Assembly (NCBI GenBank): GCA_910586475.1
Contig: CAJUHM010000018.1
Location: 1 to 42,202 of the forward strand
DNA: 42,202 bases
DNA from: an uncultured Muribaculaceae bacterium
Lineage (GTDB): Bacteria > Bacteroidota > Bacteroidia > Bacteroidales > Muribaculaceae
Direction of reading: 5' to 3'
The notes beneath the pieces were generated by a model. That model was not told where the DNA came from, did not search any database, and saw only the letters and a list, made by a program, of their open reading frames with translations. This document shows, piece after piece, positions 9,093-15,682 of this stretch (within the stretch, counting starts at the first letter, position 1; each line of letters begins with the position of its first letter). A program made the position numbers and the translations under genes.

Positions 9093-9123
9093 TTTGCGGA
9101 TTAAAAAAAAGGTAGTAACTTTG
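9093..9123 (+). promoter_or_regulatory. Promoter of the small repeat lipoprotein
   Basis: TTTG at 9093-9096, 19 bases, TAACTTTG at 9116-9123. The predicted start is near 9130, with an A/T-rich leader of about 49 nt that lacks a Shine-Dalgarno, as usual in this phylum. The surrounding 8981-9178 gap holds nothing else that I can support. Confidence 0.75.
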
Positions 9124-9178
9124 TATCGTTTTTGAAGCTAAAAAAATTGTTTTATTATTAAATCGAAAAAAAACGAAA

Positions 9179-9385
9179 ATGAAAAAGTTAGTTTTATTAT
9201 TCGCTGTTGTATTCGGCGCTTCTCTTTTCTCTTGCAACGATGCTAAGAAAGCTGAAACTGCTGCTGACACTACTGCAACTGAAACTGTAGACACAACTGC
9301 TGCTACTGTTGATTCTGCTGCTGCTACTGTTGATTCTGCTGCTGTTGTTGACTCTGCTAAAGTTGACACTACTAAAGCTGCCTAA
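9179..9385 (+). CDS. Small Ala/Thr/Asp-rich lipoprotein with internal repeats
   Basis: A 68-residue protein: signal 'MKKLVLLFAVVFGASLFSC' with lipobox LFSC, then a mature chain of about 50 residues made almost only of Ala, Thr, Val, Asp, Ser and Lys. The unit (A)AxVDS recurs three times and ends in AKVDT; at DNA level this is a near-perfect tandem repeat of about 21 bases (9296-9355). Codons are strongly biased to GCT, ACT and GTT, unlike the GC-rich neighbours, which suggests high expression. It has its own strong promoter and double terminator, so it is a separate unit from the WG operon. It resembles abundant small Bacteroidota lipoproteins of unknown role; the mature part is probably disordered. 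Confidence 0.85.
   Translation: MKKLVLLFAVVFGASLFSCNDAKKAETAADTTATETVDTTAATVDSAAATVDSAAVVDSAKVDTTKAA
9296..9355 (+). repeat. Tandem repeat inside the small lipoprotein gene
   Basis: Two copies of 21 bases (9296-9316 and 9317-9337) differ at the first position(s); a third, shortened copy follows at 9338-9355. They encode successive AAxVDS units. Such repeats may vary in copy number by slippage. Confidence 0.8.
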
Positions 9386-9417
9386 GTAGAAGCTACTTAC
9401 AACAGACGTAAGAATTA

Positions 9418-9455
9418 AGAGCCAATTCCCAAAGGAGTTGACTCTTTATTTTTTT
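9418..9455 (+). terminator. Terminator of the small lipoprotein gene
   Basis: A 12-position stem (9418-9429 with 9434-9445; one mismatch, one G-U) has loop CAAA and the tail TTATTTTTTT. Confidence 0.8.
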
Positions 9456-9458
9456 ATG

Positions 9459-9500
9459 CACCTGCATGTCCGGTTGACTGATATGCAGGTGTGTTTTGTT
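9459..9500 (+). terminator. Second hairpin, possible backup terminator
   Basis: A perfect 9-bp inverted repeat (CACCTGCAT at 9459-9467, ATGCAGGTG at 9483-9491) is followed by a T-rich stretch (TGTTTTGTTT). It lies just after the first terminator and before the convergent rsgA stop. Confidence 0.45.
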
Positions 9501-9515
9501 TATATGGACAGGGAC

Positions 9516-10451
9516 TTAATAGCCAGAACGGTATTTTTCGTGGTCGATGTCTTCGAGGATGGAAAGGTAAGAGGCGTAGCGCGACAGTGCGATGAGACTG
9601 TAGTCGAGAGCCTGACGGACAGCGCATCCGGGTTCGTGAGTGTGGGTGCAGTTGCCGTAGCGGCAGTTTTCAGACGCTGCGAAGATCTCCGGAAAGAAGT
9701 GGGCGACTTCATATTTGTCATAGTCGATAGTGCCGAAACCTTTGACTCCGGGGGTGTCGATTATGTAGCCTCCGCCGGGTAGCGGAAACATTTCCGAGAA
9801 TGTGGTCGTGTGCATTCCGGTCAGGTGGGTCTGGGAGATTTCTGCGGTTCGCAGGTCGAGACCGGGAATGATTTCGTTGATTAGTGACGATTTGCCGACT
9901 CCGGAATTGCCTGACAGAAGAGTCGTCTTGTTGGAGAGGGTTTTTCTGACTTCTTCGATGCCTGTTTTCTCGAGGGCAGATGTGTGGATGACTTTGTAGC
10001 CGATCGATTCATAGAGATATGTGACAGCGTCGAGCAGTTCGCGCGATTCCTCATCGTCAATCAGGTCGGTCTTGTTGATGACGATCACCGATGGAATCCG
10101 ATAGGCTTCAGCAGTCGATAGAAAACGGTCAATGAATGTCGTGGAGGTGACGGGATGGGTCAGAGTGACGATCAGCAGAGCCTGATCAAGATTGGCCGCA
10201 ATGATATGCGCCTCTTTCGACAGATTGCTTGCCCGTCGTATGATATAATTTTTTCTCGGTTTGATTTCAACAATATATGCAGTTCCGTCAGTCCCTTCGC
10301 TGATCACGACTCGGTCTCCGACGGCAACAGGATTGGTGGTCCTGATACCTTTCAGTCTGAAACGTCCTTTTATCTTGCAGTTGACTTCGCGGTTGTCGTC
10401 GGTCTTTACGGTGTACTGACTGCCGGTGTTACGGATCACGAGAGCTTCCAT
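9516..10451 (-). CDS. rsgA: Ribosome small subunit-dependent GTPase A
   Basis: A 311-residue circularly permuted GTPase that acts late in 30S ribosome maturation. Visible parts: an N-terminal OB fold (about 1-65), G4 NKTD (126-129), G1 GNSGVGKSS (181-189), G3 DTPG (232-235), and a C-terminal zinc-binding region 'CRYGNCTHTHEPGC' (263-276). The motif order G4-G1-G3 is the hallmark of the YlqF/YloQ group. The length is normal. It is preceded by a small winged-helix gene on the same strand, separated by 111 bases that contain an 8-bp hairpin (10496-10529) but no recognisable promoter. Confidence 0.97.
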   Translation of the reverse strand: MEALVIRNTGSQYTVKTDDNREVNCKIKGRFRLKGIRTTNPVAVGDRVVISEGTDGTAYIVEIKPRKNYIIRRASNLSKEAHIIAANLDQALLIVTLTHPVTSTTFIDRFLSTAEAYRIPSVIVINKTDLIDDEESRELLDAVTYLYESIGYKVIHTSALEKTGIEEVRKTLSNKTTLLSGNSGVGKSSLINEIIPGLDLRTAEISQTHLTGMHTTTFSEMFPLPGGGYIIDTPGVKGFGTIDYDKYEVAHFFPEIFAASENCRYGNCTHTHEPGCAVRQALDYSLIALSRYASYLSILEDIDHEKYRSGY

Positions 10452-10495
10452 ATATAATTTCTGTCGGGCGGTGGTTGGATAGGTTTTCTACACAA

Positions 10496-10529
10496 CAAAG
10501 TCCGGACAGATGATTGTGTCAGGACTTTG
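10496..10529 (-). other. Intergenic hairpin between winged-helix gene and rsgA
   Basis: CAAAGTCC (10496-10503) pairs with GGACTTTG (10522-10529), with GACA/TGTC extending the stem inward past one mismatch. There is no T-run on either side, so this is either a weak terminator or an RNA processing or stability element between the two genes. Confidence 0.4.
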
Positions 10530-10562
10530 CTGGATAAGTTGAAATAATGTGACAATAGTCTG

Positions 10563-10775
10563 TTATTGCACGAGGCTGACAAGAATTTCTTTCTTTTCTC
10601 CGTCTGTTTCGCTGAACATGACTTTGTTTTCGCGCGCAAGCCATCCGAGAGCTGCGTAGACTTCTTTCTCTTTCAGTTTGGTGATCTTTTTGATCTGTTT
10701 GAGTCCGAGCGCTTCAACTTCGTTGAGTGCGTTCCAGACCAGTCCTGCCCAAAAGCCAATAGTGTCTGTAGTCAT
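10563..10775 (-). CDS. Small winged helix-turn-helix protein (DUF2582-like)
   Basis: A 70-residue protein with a compact winged-helix: 'IGFWAGLVWNALNEVEALGL', then 'KQIKKITKLKEKEVYAALGWL' as recognition helices, then a beta wing ending in 'EILVSLVQ'. It resembles the DUF2582 / winged-HTH family (PF10771) of Bacteroidota. The whole protein is the DNA-binding-like fold, so it may bind nucleic acid or protein partners; the target is unknown. A -7 box at 10848-10855 gives it a leader of about 66 nt. Confidence 0.8.
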   Translation of the reverse strand: MTTDTIGFWAGLVWNALNEVEALGLKQIKKITKLKEKEVYAALGWLARENKVMFSETDGEKKEILVSLVQ

Positions 10776-10847
10776 TTTAATAAGAATTTTAGTTTGTGAA
10801 ATGTCTGTTAAACAAAATAATAATTACGTTAAATAGCTATTTTCGTG

Positions 10848-10855
10848 CAAATGTA
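10848..10855 (-). promoter_or_regulatory. -7 box of the small winged-helix gene
   Basis: Minus strand reads TACATTTG, matching TAnnTTTG, with the start predicted near 10841. No clear TTTG at the -33 distance. Confidence 0.5.
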
Positions 10856-10958
10856 CGAAAAAAACGTAATATTCAATCAATTATCCTAACAAATAAGTGT
10901 CACAAAAGGTTTCAGACATCTCTTTTCCATTTTTTTCGTAGTTAATCTAAACGGTTTC

Positions 10959-11783
10959 TCAGAGCCCGAGGGCTTTTATTCGTGATGAACTGATTCCGTA
11001 GAGCCGGGCTTTTTCGGCGTCGGCTTTCGCGTCGTCGGGGCGGTAGCGCATTTTGTTGAGAAGAGCCCGATAGAGAAACAGTTCGCCGTTGGTCGGGTCG
11101 AGTTCCAGACCGCCAGCAATGTCGGCCGAAGCTTCGGGCAGCATGTCGGACATAAGGTAGCACAGGGCGCGGTTGGAGTAGTTTTCTGCATCGGGGTGCT
11201 CTCCGATCAGCGTGGTCAGGATCGGAATCGCTTCAGAGTAGCGGCCGGTGTAGGTCAGCAGTGTTGATTCGGCGATAAGCGACTGTTCCTTGCCGGGAAA
11301 TTCGCGTTTCATGAAATCGATGTCGGCGGCACACTGTTCGGTGTCTCCGCTCTGGAGGCTGATCATGGCGCGATAGAAGCGAGGCTCGATCAGCGATGAG
11401 TCGAGTTCGATCGCCCTGGAATAGTCTTTGCGGGCTTCGGCAAGGCGTCCCATTGCCGAGAGTACGCGGGCGCGGTTCTGGAGCACTGTGACCGACGCCG
11501 GGGCAATCCGGCTGGCGGTAGAGAGGGTTTCGAGCGCGAGCGAATCGCGTCCTGCATAGAAATGCATCATGCCGAGATTTGACATCAGAAGCACGTTTGA
11601 GGGGTTGGCGGGCTCGAGTTTCATCGCTTCGTTGAGACGCTGTGCTGCCTCGTCCCATTTCATCTCTGAAATTGCTTTATCGGCTTGTTCGACGAGGGAG
11701 TAGTATTCTTCTGACGGCTCAATGGCCAATGCTGAAAAGATGGCTGTCGTGACAGCTGCGAATAAAATGATAATGCGTTGCAT
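10959..11783 (-). CDS. Exported TPR-repeat protein
   Basis: The start at 11783 is chosen because 'MQRIIILFAAVTTAIFSALA' is a good signal peptide; an upstream in-frame ATG at 11819 would add 12 polar residues. The 274-residue product has tandem TPR units, for example 'KWDEAAQRLNEAMKLEPANP', 'AEARKDYSRAIELDSSLIEP', 'YSEAIPILTTLIGEHPDAEN' and 'LPEASADIAGGLELDPTNGE'. TPR arrays mediate protein-protein contacts; here they would face the periplasm. The -7 box (11789-11796) ends six bases before the ATG, so the mRNA may be leaderless or nearly so. The partner is unknown. Confidence 0.85.
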   Translation of the reverse strand: MQRIIILFAAVTTAIFSALAIEPSEEYYSLVEQADKAISEMKWDEAAQRLNEAMKLEPANPSNVLLMSNLGMMHFYAGRDSLALETLSTASRIAPASVTVLQNRARVLSAMGRLAEARKDYSRAIELDSSLIEPRFYRAMISLQSGDTEQCAADIDFMKREFPGKEQSLIAESTLLTYTGRYSEAIPILTTLIGEHPDAENYSNRALCYLMSDMLPEASADIAGGLELDPTNGELFLYRALLNKMRYRPDDAKADAEKARLYGISSSRIKALGL

Positions 11784-11788
11784 AAGGG

Positions 11789-11796
11789 CAAATTTA
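11789..11796 (-). promoter_or_regulatory. -7 box immediately before the TPR gene
   Basis: Minus strand reads TAAATTTG. With a usual spacing of about 7 bases, transcription would begin at or next to the ATG at 11783-11781. Confidence 0.55.
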
Positions 11797-11883
11797 CAAT
11801 CTGTGGAGGATTGAACCAAGAATGATAGGGATTGTTATAGAAATGTAACACTCTTTTAATATTTCCTTAATCCTGAAACACAT

Positions 11884-12354
11884 ATGAAGAACAACACAAT
11901 TTCTTCGATCGCGTTAGGCATTATTATCATTCTGATGGGTGCGTGTAATAATGATGCATGGGATGAGCTCCCGTCGGCAATCTCGCAGTTTGTCTCGGAA
12001 TATTTTCCGTTCGGCGAACTGCAGAGCTATACTTCAGAGAAGGGTGTCGAGACTGTCAATATAAAAAACGGGGCTACGCTGGTGTTCAATAGCGATTACG
12101 AGTGGACCGACGTCAACGGAAACGGTGAGACTCTGCCTCAGCAGTTTCTTTTCGACAAGCTTCCCTCGAAACTCTATCGCTATCTGGAAGCTATCGAGGC
12201 TCAGAATGATGTCTACCGTGTCCGGCGCACATCCGGGCTGATAACCGTGACGCTTCTCGATTCATATCTGACTTATGACCTGCAGAGTGGCGAGATTACT
12301 TATCCTGAGGTCGAAGAGAATATCTCACCGAACTTTTCAGCAGCGGAAAACTGA
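11884..12354 (+). CDS. PepSY-like (DUF2874) lipoprotein
   Basis: A 156-residue protein with lipoprotein signal 'MKNNTISSIALGIIIILMGAC' shape (lipobox MGAC). The mature part shows the PepSY-like beta-lactamase-inhibitor-like pattern (PF11396): 'LPSAISQFVSEYFPFGELQS', 'NGATLVFNSDYEWTDVN', then 'LPSKLYRYLEAIEAQ'. Such proteins are common periplasmic lipoproteins of Bacteroidota with unknown function. The last 59 bases overlap the 3' end of the convergent gene at 12296-13294, so the C-terminal residues share DNA with that gene. No canonical promoter box was found in the 100-base gap upstream. Confidence 0.75.
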   Translation: MKNNTISSIALGIIIILMGACNNDAWDELPSAISQFVSEYFPFGELQSYTSEKGVETVNIKNGATLVFNSDYEWTDVNGNGETLPQQFLFDKLPSKLYRYLEAIEAQNDVYRVRRTSGLITVTLLDSYLTYDLQSGEITYPEVEENISPNFSAAEN

Positions 12355-13294
12355 GCGAAAGAATGGCGTTCTGTCCGATCTCGGCGCTGCATTCTGCTGA
12401 AAGGGATTCCATCATTGCGTCGAACCATATGAGATCGTAGTGGTTTTCGAAGATTGTCGGTTCGAGGCGTCCCTTGAGCATTCCTGTTTTCCATATGTCT
12501 GCGCCTGTCTGAGCGCCGTCAACATAGATTATGTCGAAGCCTCCGTCGCCGTTTCTGACCAGAGCCAGGCTGTAGGTCCCTCCCATGCGGCAGTATCTCG
12601 GATCGTTCTGCCGGTCGAGATAGTGATAGAATCCTTCCGGTGCTTTTGCCCGTCCGAGATAATCGCGGAGCGTTTCAATTGTCCAGGATGTCTTTAACTT
12701 TTCTGACGGATCGGTCATCCATTCAGTGACGAGCAGCGAGATTTCAGCTTCGCCTTCTGCCTGGATGCCCATGGTCGGATATTTTGGAGGAGGAGTTGTG
12801 AACCGTGCTATTTCAACCGGTTCGCCGTCGCCGCCGTAGACAACTGTTTCGCCCTCTTTCAGATCAATTTCGATTCCAAGCGTATTGGCCGCTCGTCCGA
12901 GTCCGAATCCGTTTCGCAGCCGTCGGGTCAGAAGCAGCGAATCGCCGGAGGGGGTGTGGCGTTCGACGCTGAACTCGATCGAACGTGAGTCCATTACCTC
13001 ATCGGGCATCGGGTCGAGGGGGCGGATCGAGACGCGGTTGAATCTGTTTCGTTCGGGATTGATGTCCCATAGAATGCTGATGGCCTGCAAAGGCGAGCCT
13101 ATGTCGGCTTTAGGCATCCGTGCGCGCAGTTCGAGTGCGGATGCGCGCAGAGCGTCGGAAGCTGGCGTGGGCAGTGCGATGATTGTGTCGGAGAGTGTGC
13201 GGATGCTGTCGTGGTAGACGCGGTTGCTGAATTGCGCATGAAGCGTCAGCGGGAGCATGGCGATCGTCGCCGCAAGGAGAGAAACGTGTTTCAT
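12296..13294 (-). CDS. Secreted protein of unknown function
   Basis: A 332-residue protein with signal peptide 'MKHVSLLAATIAMLPLTLHA', cleaved before Gln. The mature chain is beta-rich without a motif I recognise; 'FTTPPPKYPTMGIQAEGEAE' and 'GRAKAPEGFYHYLDRQNDP' stand out. It starts 24 bases after the miaA stop and closes the operon that begins at 22377. Its 3' end overlaps the convergent PepSY-like gene by 59 bases, and a terminator is not visible there. Likely periplasmic; no function assigned. Confidence 0.75.
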   Translation of the reverse strand: MKHVSLLAATIAMLPLTLHAQFSNRVYHDSIRTLSDTIIALPTPASDALRASALELRARMPKADIGSPLQAISILWDINPERNRFNRVSIRPLDPMPDEVMDSRSIEFSVERHTPSGDSLLLTRRLRNGFGLGRAANTLGIEIDLKEGETVVYGGDGEPVEIARFTTPPPKYPTMGIQAEGEAEISLLVTEWMTDPSEKLKTSWTIETLRDYLGRAKAPEGFYHYLDRQNDPRYCRMGGTYSLALVRNGDGGFDIIYVDGAQTGADIWKTGMLKGRLEPTIFENHYDLIWFDAMMESLSAECSAEIGQNAILSLSFPLLKSSVRYSLRPQDK

Positions 13295-13318
13295 TGTTGC
13301 GGGTAGGGTAGAGGTTTC

Positions 13319-14242
13319 TTAATTTTCACCGTTTTTCTGCCGGTCGATAAGCTCAAGGACTCTTCCGACAAATTCTTCGCGGGGCAGATCATATGGAAGC
13401 CAGTTGATACGGTGGCCTCTGCGTTCCATTCCGCGAAACCATGTCATCTGGCGTTTGGCAAACTGATGGATCGCAGTTTCGAGCTGGCAGACCATATCCT
13501 GGCGTGAGAGCCTGCCGGTCAGGTGGAGCGTCAGGAACTTGTACTCGAGTCCGTAGTAGATCAGATTTTCTGGAGCAATGCCCGATTTCAGCAATCGGTC
13601 GACCTCTTCGATCATCCCTTGGTCGAGGCGCGCCTGCAGGCGGTCGGAAATACGGCGTCGGCGTGCGTCGCGGTCTATATCCACTCCGACGATTACAGCG
13701 TCGGTCAGCGGGGTCGGATGAGCATCGGCTGCTTTTTCCGGATTGAGGCGATAGTATTCCTCGATTTCAATAGCCCGGATTGCGCGTTTGCACGAATCGA
13801 CATCCGTTGAATTGTGAAGAGTTTTCATTTCTGAAAGAATCGCCGTCAGTTCTCCGAGCGATTTGTCGGCGAGACGTTCGCGGAGTTCCGGATTCGGGGG
13901 GACTTCCGGGAGCAGAATGCCGTTGAGGACAGATTCGATGTAAAGTCCGGTGCCTCCGCAGAGCACAGGGGTCTTTCCCCGGCTTTCGATCGATTCCCGG
14001 GCAACGCGTTCGTCGCGAAGATACTCATAGAGGTTGTAGCGGTAGCCGGCAGGACAGATGTCGATCAGATGGTATGGCACAGGTCCGTATTCGTCAAGAT
14101 CCTTTCCGGTTCCAAGATCCATACCTCGGTAGATCTGGCGCGAGTCGACGCTGATTATCTCTCCGTCAATGGCTTTGGCCACGTCCACGGCGCGTGCGGT
14201 TTTTCCGCTGGCGGTAGGGCCGGTAATTACAAGCAGGCTCAT
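13319..14242 (-). CDS. miaA: tRNA dimethylallyltransferase
   Basis: MiaA transfers a dimethylallyl group to A37 of tRNAs reading UNN codons. The start at 14242 gives 'MSLLVITGPTASGKT', with the P-loop GPTASGKT at residues 7-14; a longer in-frame start at 14371 would run back into the upstream gene. Other family marks are 'ISVDSRQIYRGMDLGTGK', 'YHLIDI', 'GGTGLYIESVLNG' and the C-terminal 'RQMTWFRG'. The 307-residue length is normal. It begins five bases after the stop of the membrane-protein gene, indicating co-transcription and likely coupling. Confidence 0.97.
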   Translation of the reverse strand: MSLLVITGPTASGKTARAVDVAKAIDGEIISVDSRQIYRGMDLGTGKDLDEYGPVPYHLIDICPAGYRYNLYEYLRDERVARESIESRGKTPVLCGGTGLYIESVLNGILLPEVPPNPELRERLADKSLGELTAILSEMKTLHNSTDVDSCKRAIRAIEIEEYYRLNPEKAADAHPTPLTDAVIVGVDIDRDARRRRISDRLQARLDQGMIEEVDRLLKSGIAPENLIYYGLEYKFLTLHLTGRLSRQDMVCQLETAIHQFAKRQMTWFRGMERRGHRINWLPYDLPREEFVGRVLELIDRQKNGEN

Positions 14243-14247
14243 CGCTG

Positions 14248-15615
14248 TCAGATATTGTCGTTGGGTTGAAGTTCTTCGATATAGTTGCCGACACCGTTGA
14301 TATATTTGCGCCAGATTCTGCGCAGATGATAGAATGGGGTGTCCTGATTGTTGTCGGCTACGTAAAGCCACGTCGGGTCGTTATAATTGACGTCCCAGCT
14401 TTTGACATCCTCGATGTGGAATGTCGGGCGATAGTGTTTAATTCTGTAGCGTCTGCGGCCATTGTGGTCATAGGTTTTCCAGGCCATGGCGACAGTGTAG
14501 AGTTTCAGCGTTTCGGCGCTCATCAGCGGATTGAGCTGCTTGGCGTTGATCATCTGAGCCAGATCGCGGAACGTGACCCACCTATCGTCGGGGTTTCGGC
14601 GTGAATAATCTGCTTTTTCTTCCCGATTGAGAAATGCGAAGAAGTGGAATATGTTGCAGTCGGCATTTCCTGAAATATTCGAGTAGAAAAATCTGATGTC
14701 GGCGTTGTCAAGATCTGTTAGATTCGAGAAAATTCTTTCCGCGTCGTTGGTTGAAATTCGTTCGCGGCGCGGGATGAATTCGCTGACAGGCGTGTCCAGA
14801 TAGGACTTCCCGGGGATCATCTTATCGGCATTCACTTCGGGGGAGCGCAGACATATGAGATTGTCGGCGATGATGAAGAACCGGACCTGAGTCGACTTGC
14901 CGTGTCGGGTCGCGCTCCCTTCGAAATCCTGATGATAGTAGCTCCAGATCCCCATGTAACGCATGGCGAAATAGATCGCCGCTGCGACCCAGACGAGAGC
15001 CGGTGCCCAGAAGAAGACAAATCGGTCGGGACTCGACAGCGATGAATTGACGTAGGTCAGTCCGTAGTAGCCCCATGCGCAAATGGCGATCACTGAGCTC
15101 ATGACTGTGCTGACAAAGATCTGGTACTGACCTTCTCGAGTGAAGAGAATTCCGAGAAACCCACGTTCGGCTGGAGTTCCGTGGCGCATTTTACAGTCGC
15201 GGCAGAACGACAGGGTTTTCCTGTGGGTGTGGGCCCAGAGTGAAATTATGGCCGTCAGCGGCATGACGATGAGAACGGTGATAAACGGAATGTCCGGATT
15301 GATCTCTTCGGGATTGAAAATCCGGTCGACAAACCAGTGGGAATAGCAGAGGTTGATCGCCAGCATTACTGTCCCTGACCAGAACAAGGCCCGGGAAATG
15401 ACAAATGGATAGACATAGCAGACCGGTAGCCGCCGTGAACGGTTATGTCTGATGAGAATGAATAAAACCAACTGGAATCCGAATGCCACGAACGGCATAT
15501 ATAGAGGCCGGACCCACAGCGAAAGGAGTATCAGCATTGTGACCAGTCCGCTTCCGAGAAGCCAGTTGAGCCATAGAAGAAAGATTCCTTTGCCGTTGTC
15601 GAGTTGTCGCTGCAT
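14248..15615 (-). CDS. Polytopic membrane protein with soluble C-terminal half, unknown
   Basis: With the start at 15615 ('MQRQLDNGKGIFLLWLNWLL') the product is 455 residues. About six hydrophobic segments lie in the first half: roughly residues 10-30, 33-52, 65-86, 105-128, 162-190 and 203-222. A cytosolic or periplasmic loop between the fourth and fifth carries 'FCRDCKMRHGTPAERG', a CxxC pair that could bind a metal. The second half (about 230-455) is soluble and rich in Trp, Tyr and Asn, ending 'YIEELQPNDNI'. I do not recognise the family. It sits between the S9 peptidase and miaA in a tight operon. Confidence 0.75.
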   Translation of the reverse strand: MQRQLDNGKGIFLLWLNWLLGSGLVTMLILLSLWVRPLYMPFVAFGFQLVLFILIRHNRSRRLPVCYVYPFVISRALFWSGTVMLAINLCYSHWFVDRIFNPEEINPDIPFITVLIVMPLTAIISLWAHTHRKTLSFCRDCKMRHGTPAERGFLGILFTREGQYQIFVSTVMSSVIAICAWGYYGLTYVNSSLSSPDRFVFFWAPALVWVAAAIYFAMRYMGIWSYYHQDFEGSATRHGKSTQVRFFIIADNLICLRSPEVNADKMIPGKSYLDTPVSEFIPRRERISTNDAERIFSNLTDLDNADIRFFYSNISGNADCNIFHFFAFLNREEKADYSRRNPDDRWVTFRDLAQMINAKQLNPLMSAETLKLYTVAMAWKTYDHNGRRRYRIKHYRPTFHIEDVKSWDVNYNDPTWLYVADNNQDTPFYHLRRIWRKYINGVGNYIEELQPNDNI

Positions 15616-15682
15616 TACTGTCTTTGAGTTCCTTTTCTTAAGTTGATAGTGGCCGGACGGTGCGGACCTGTCCGGAGTGATT

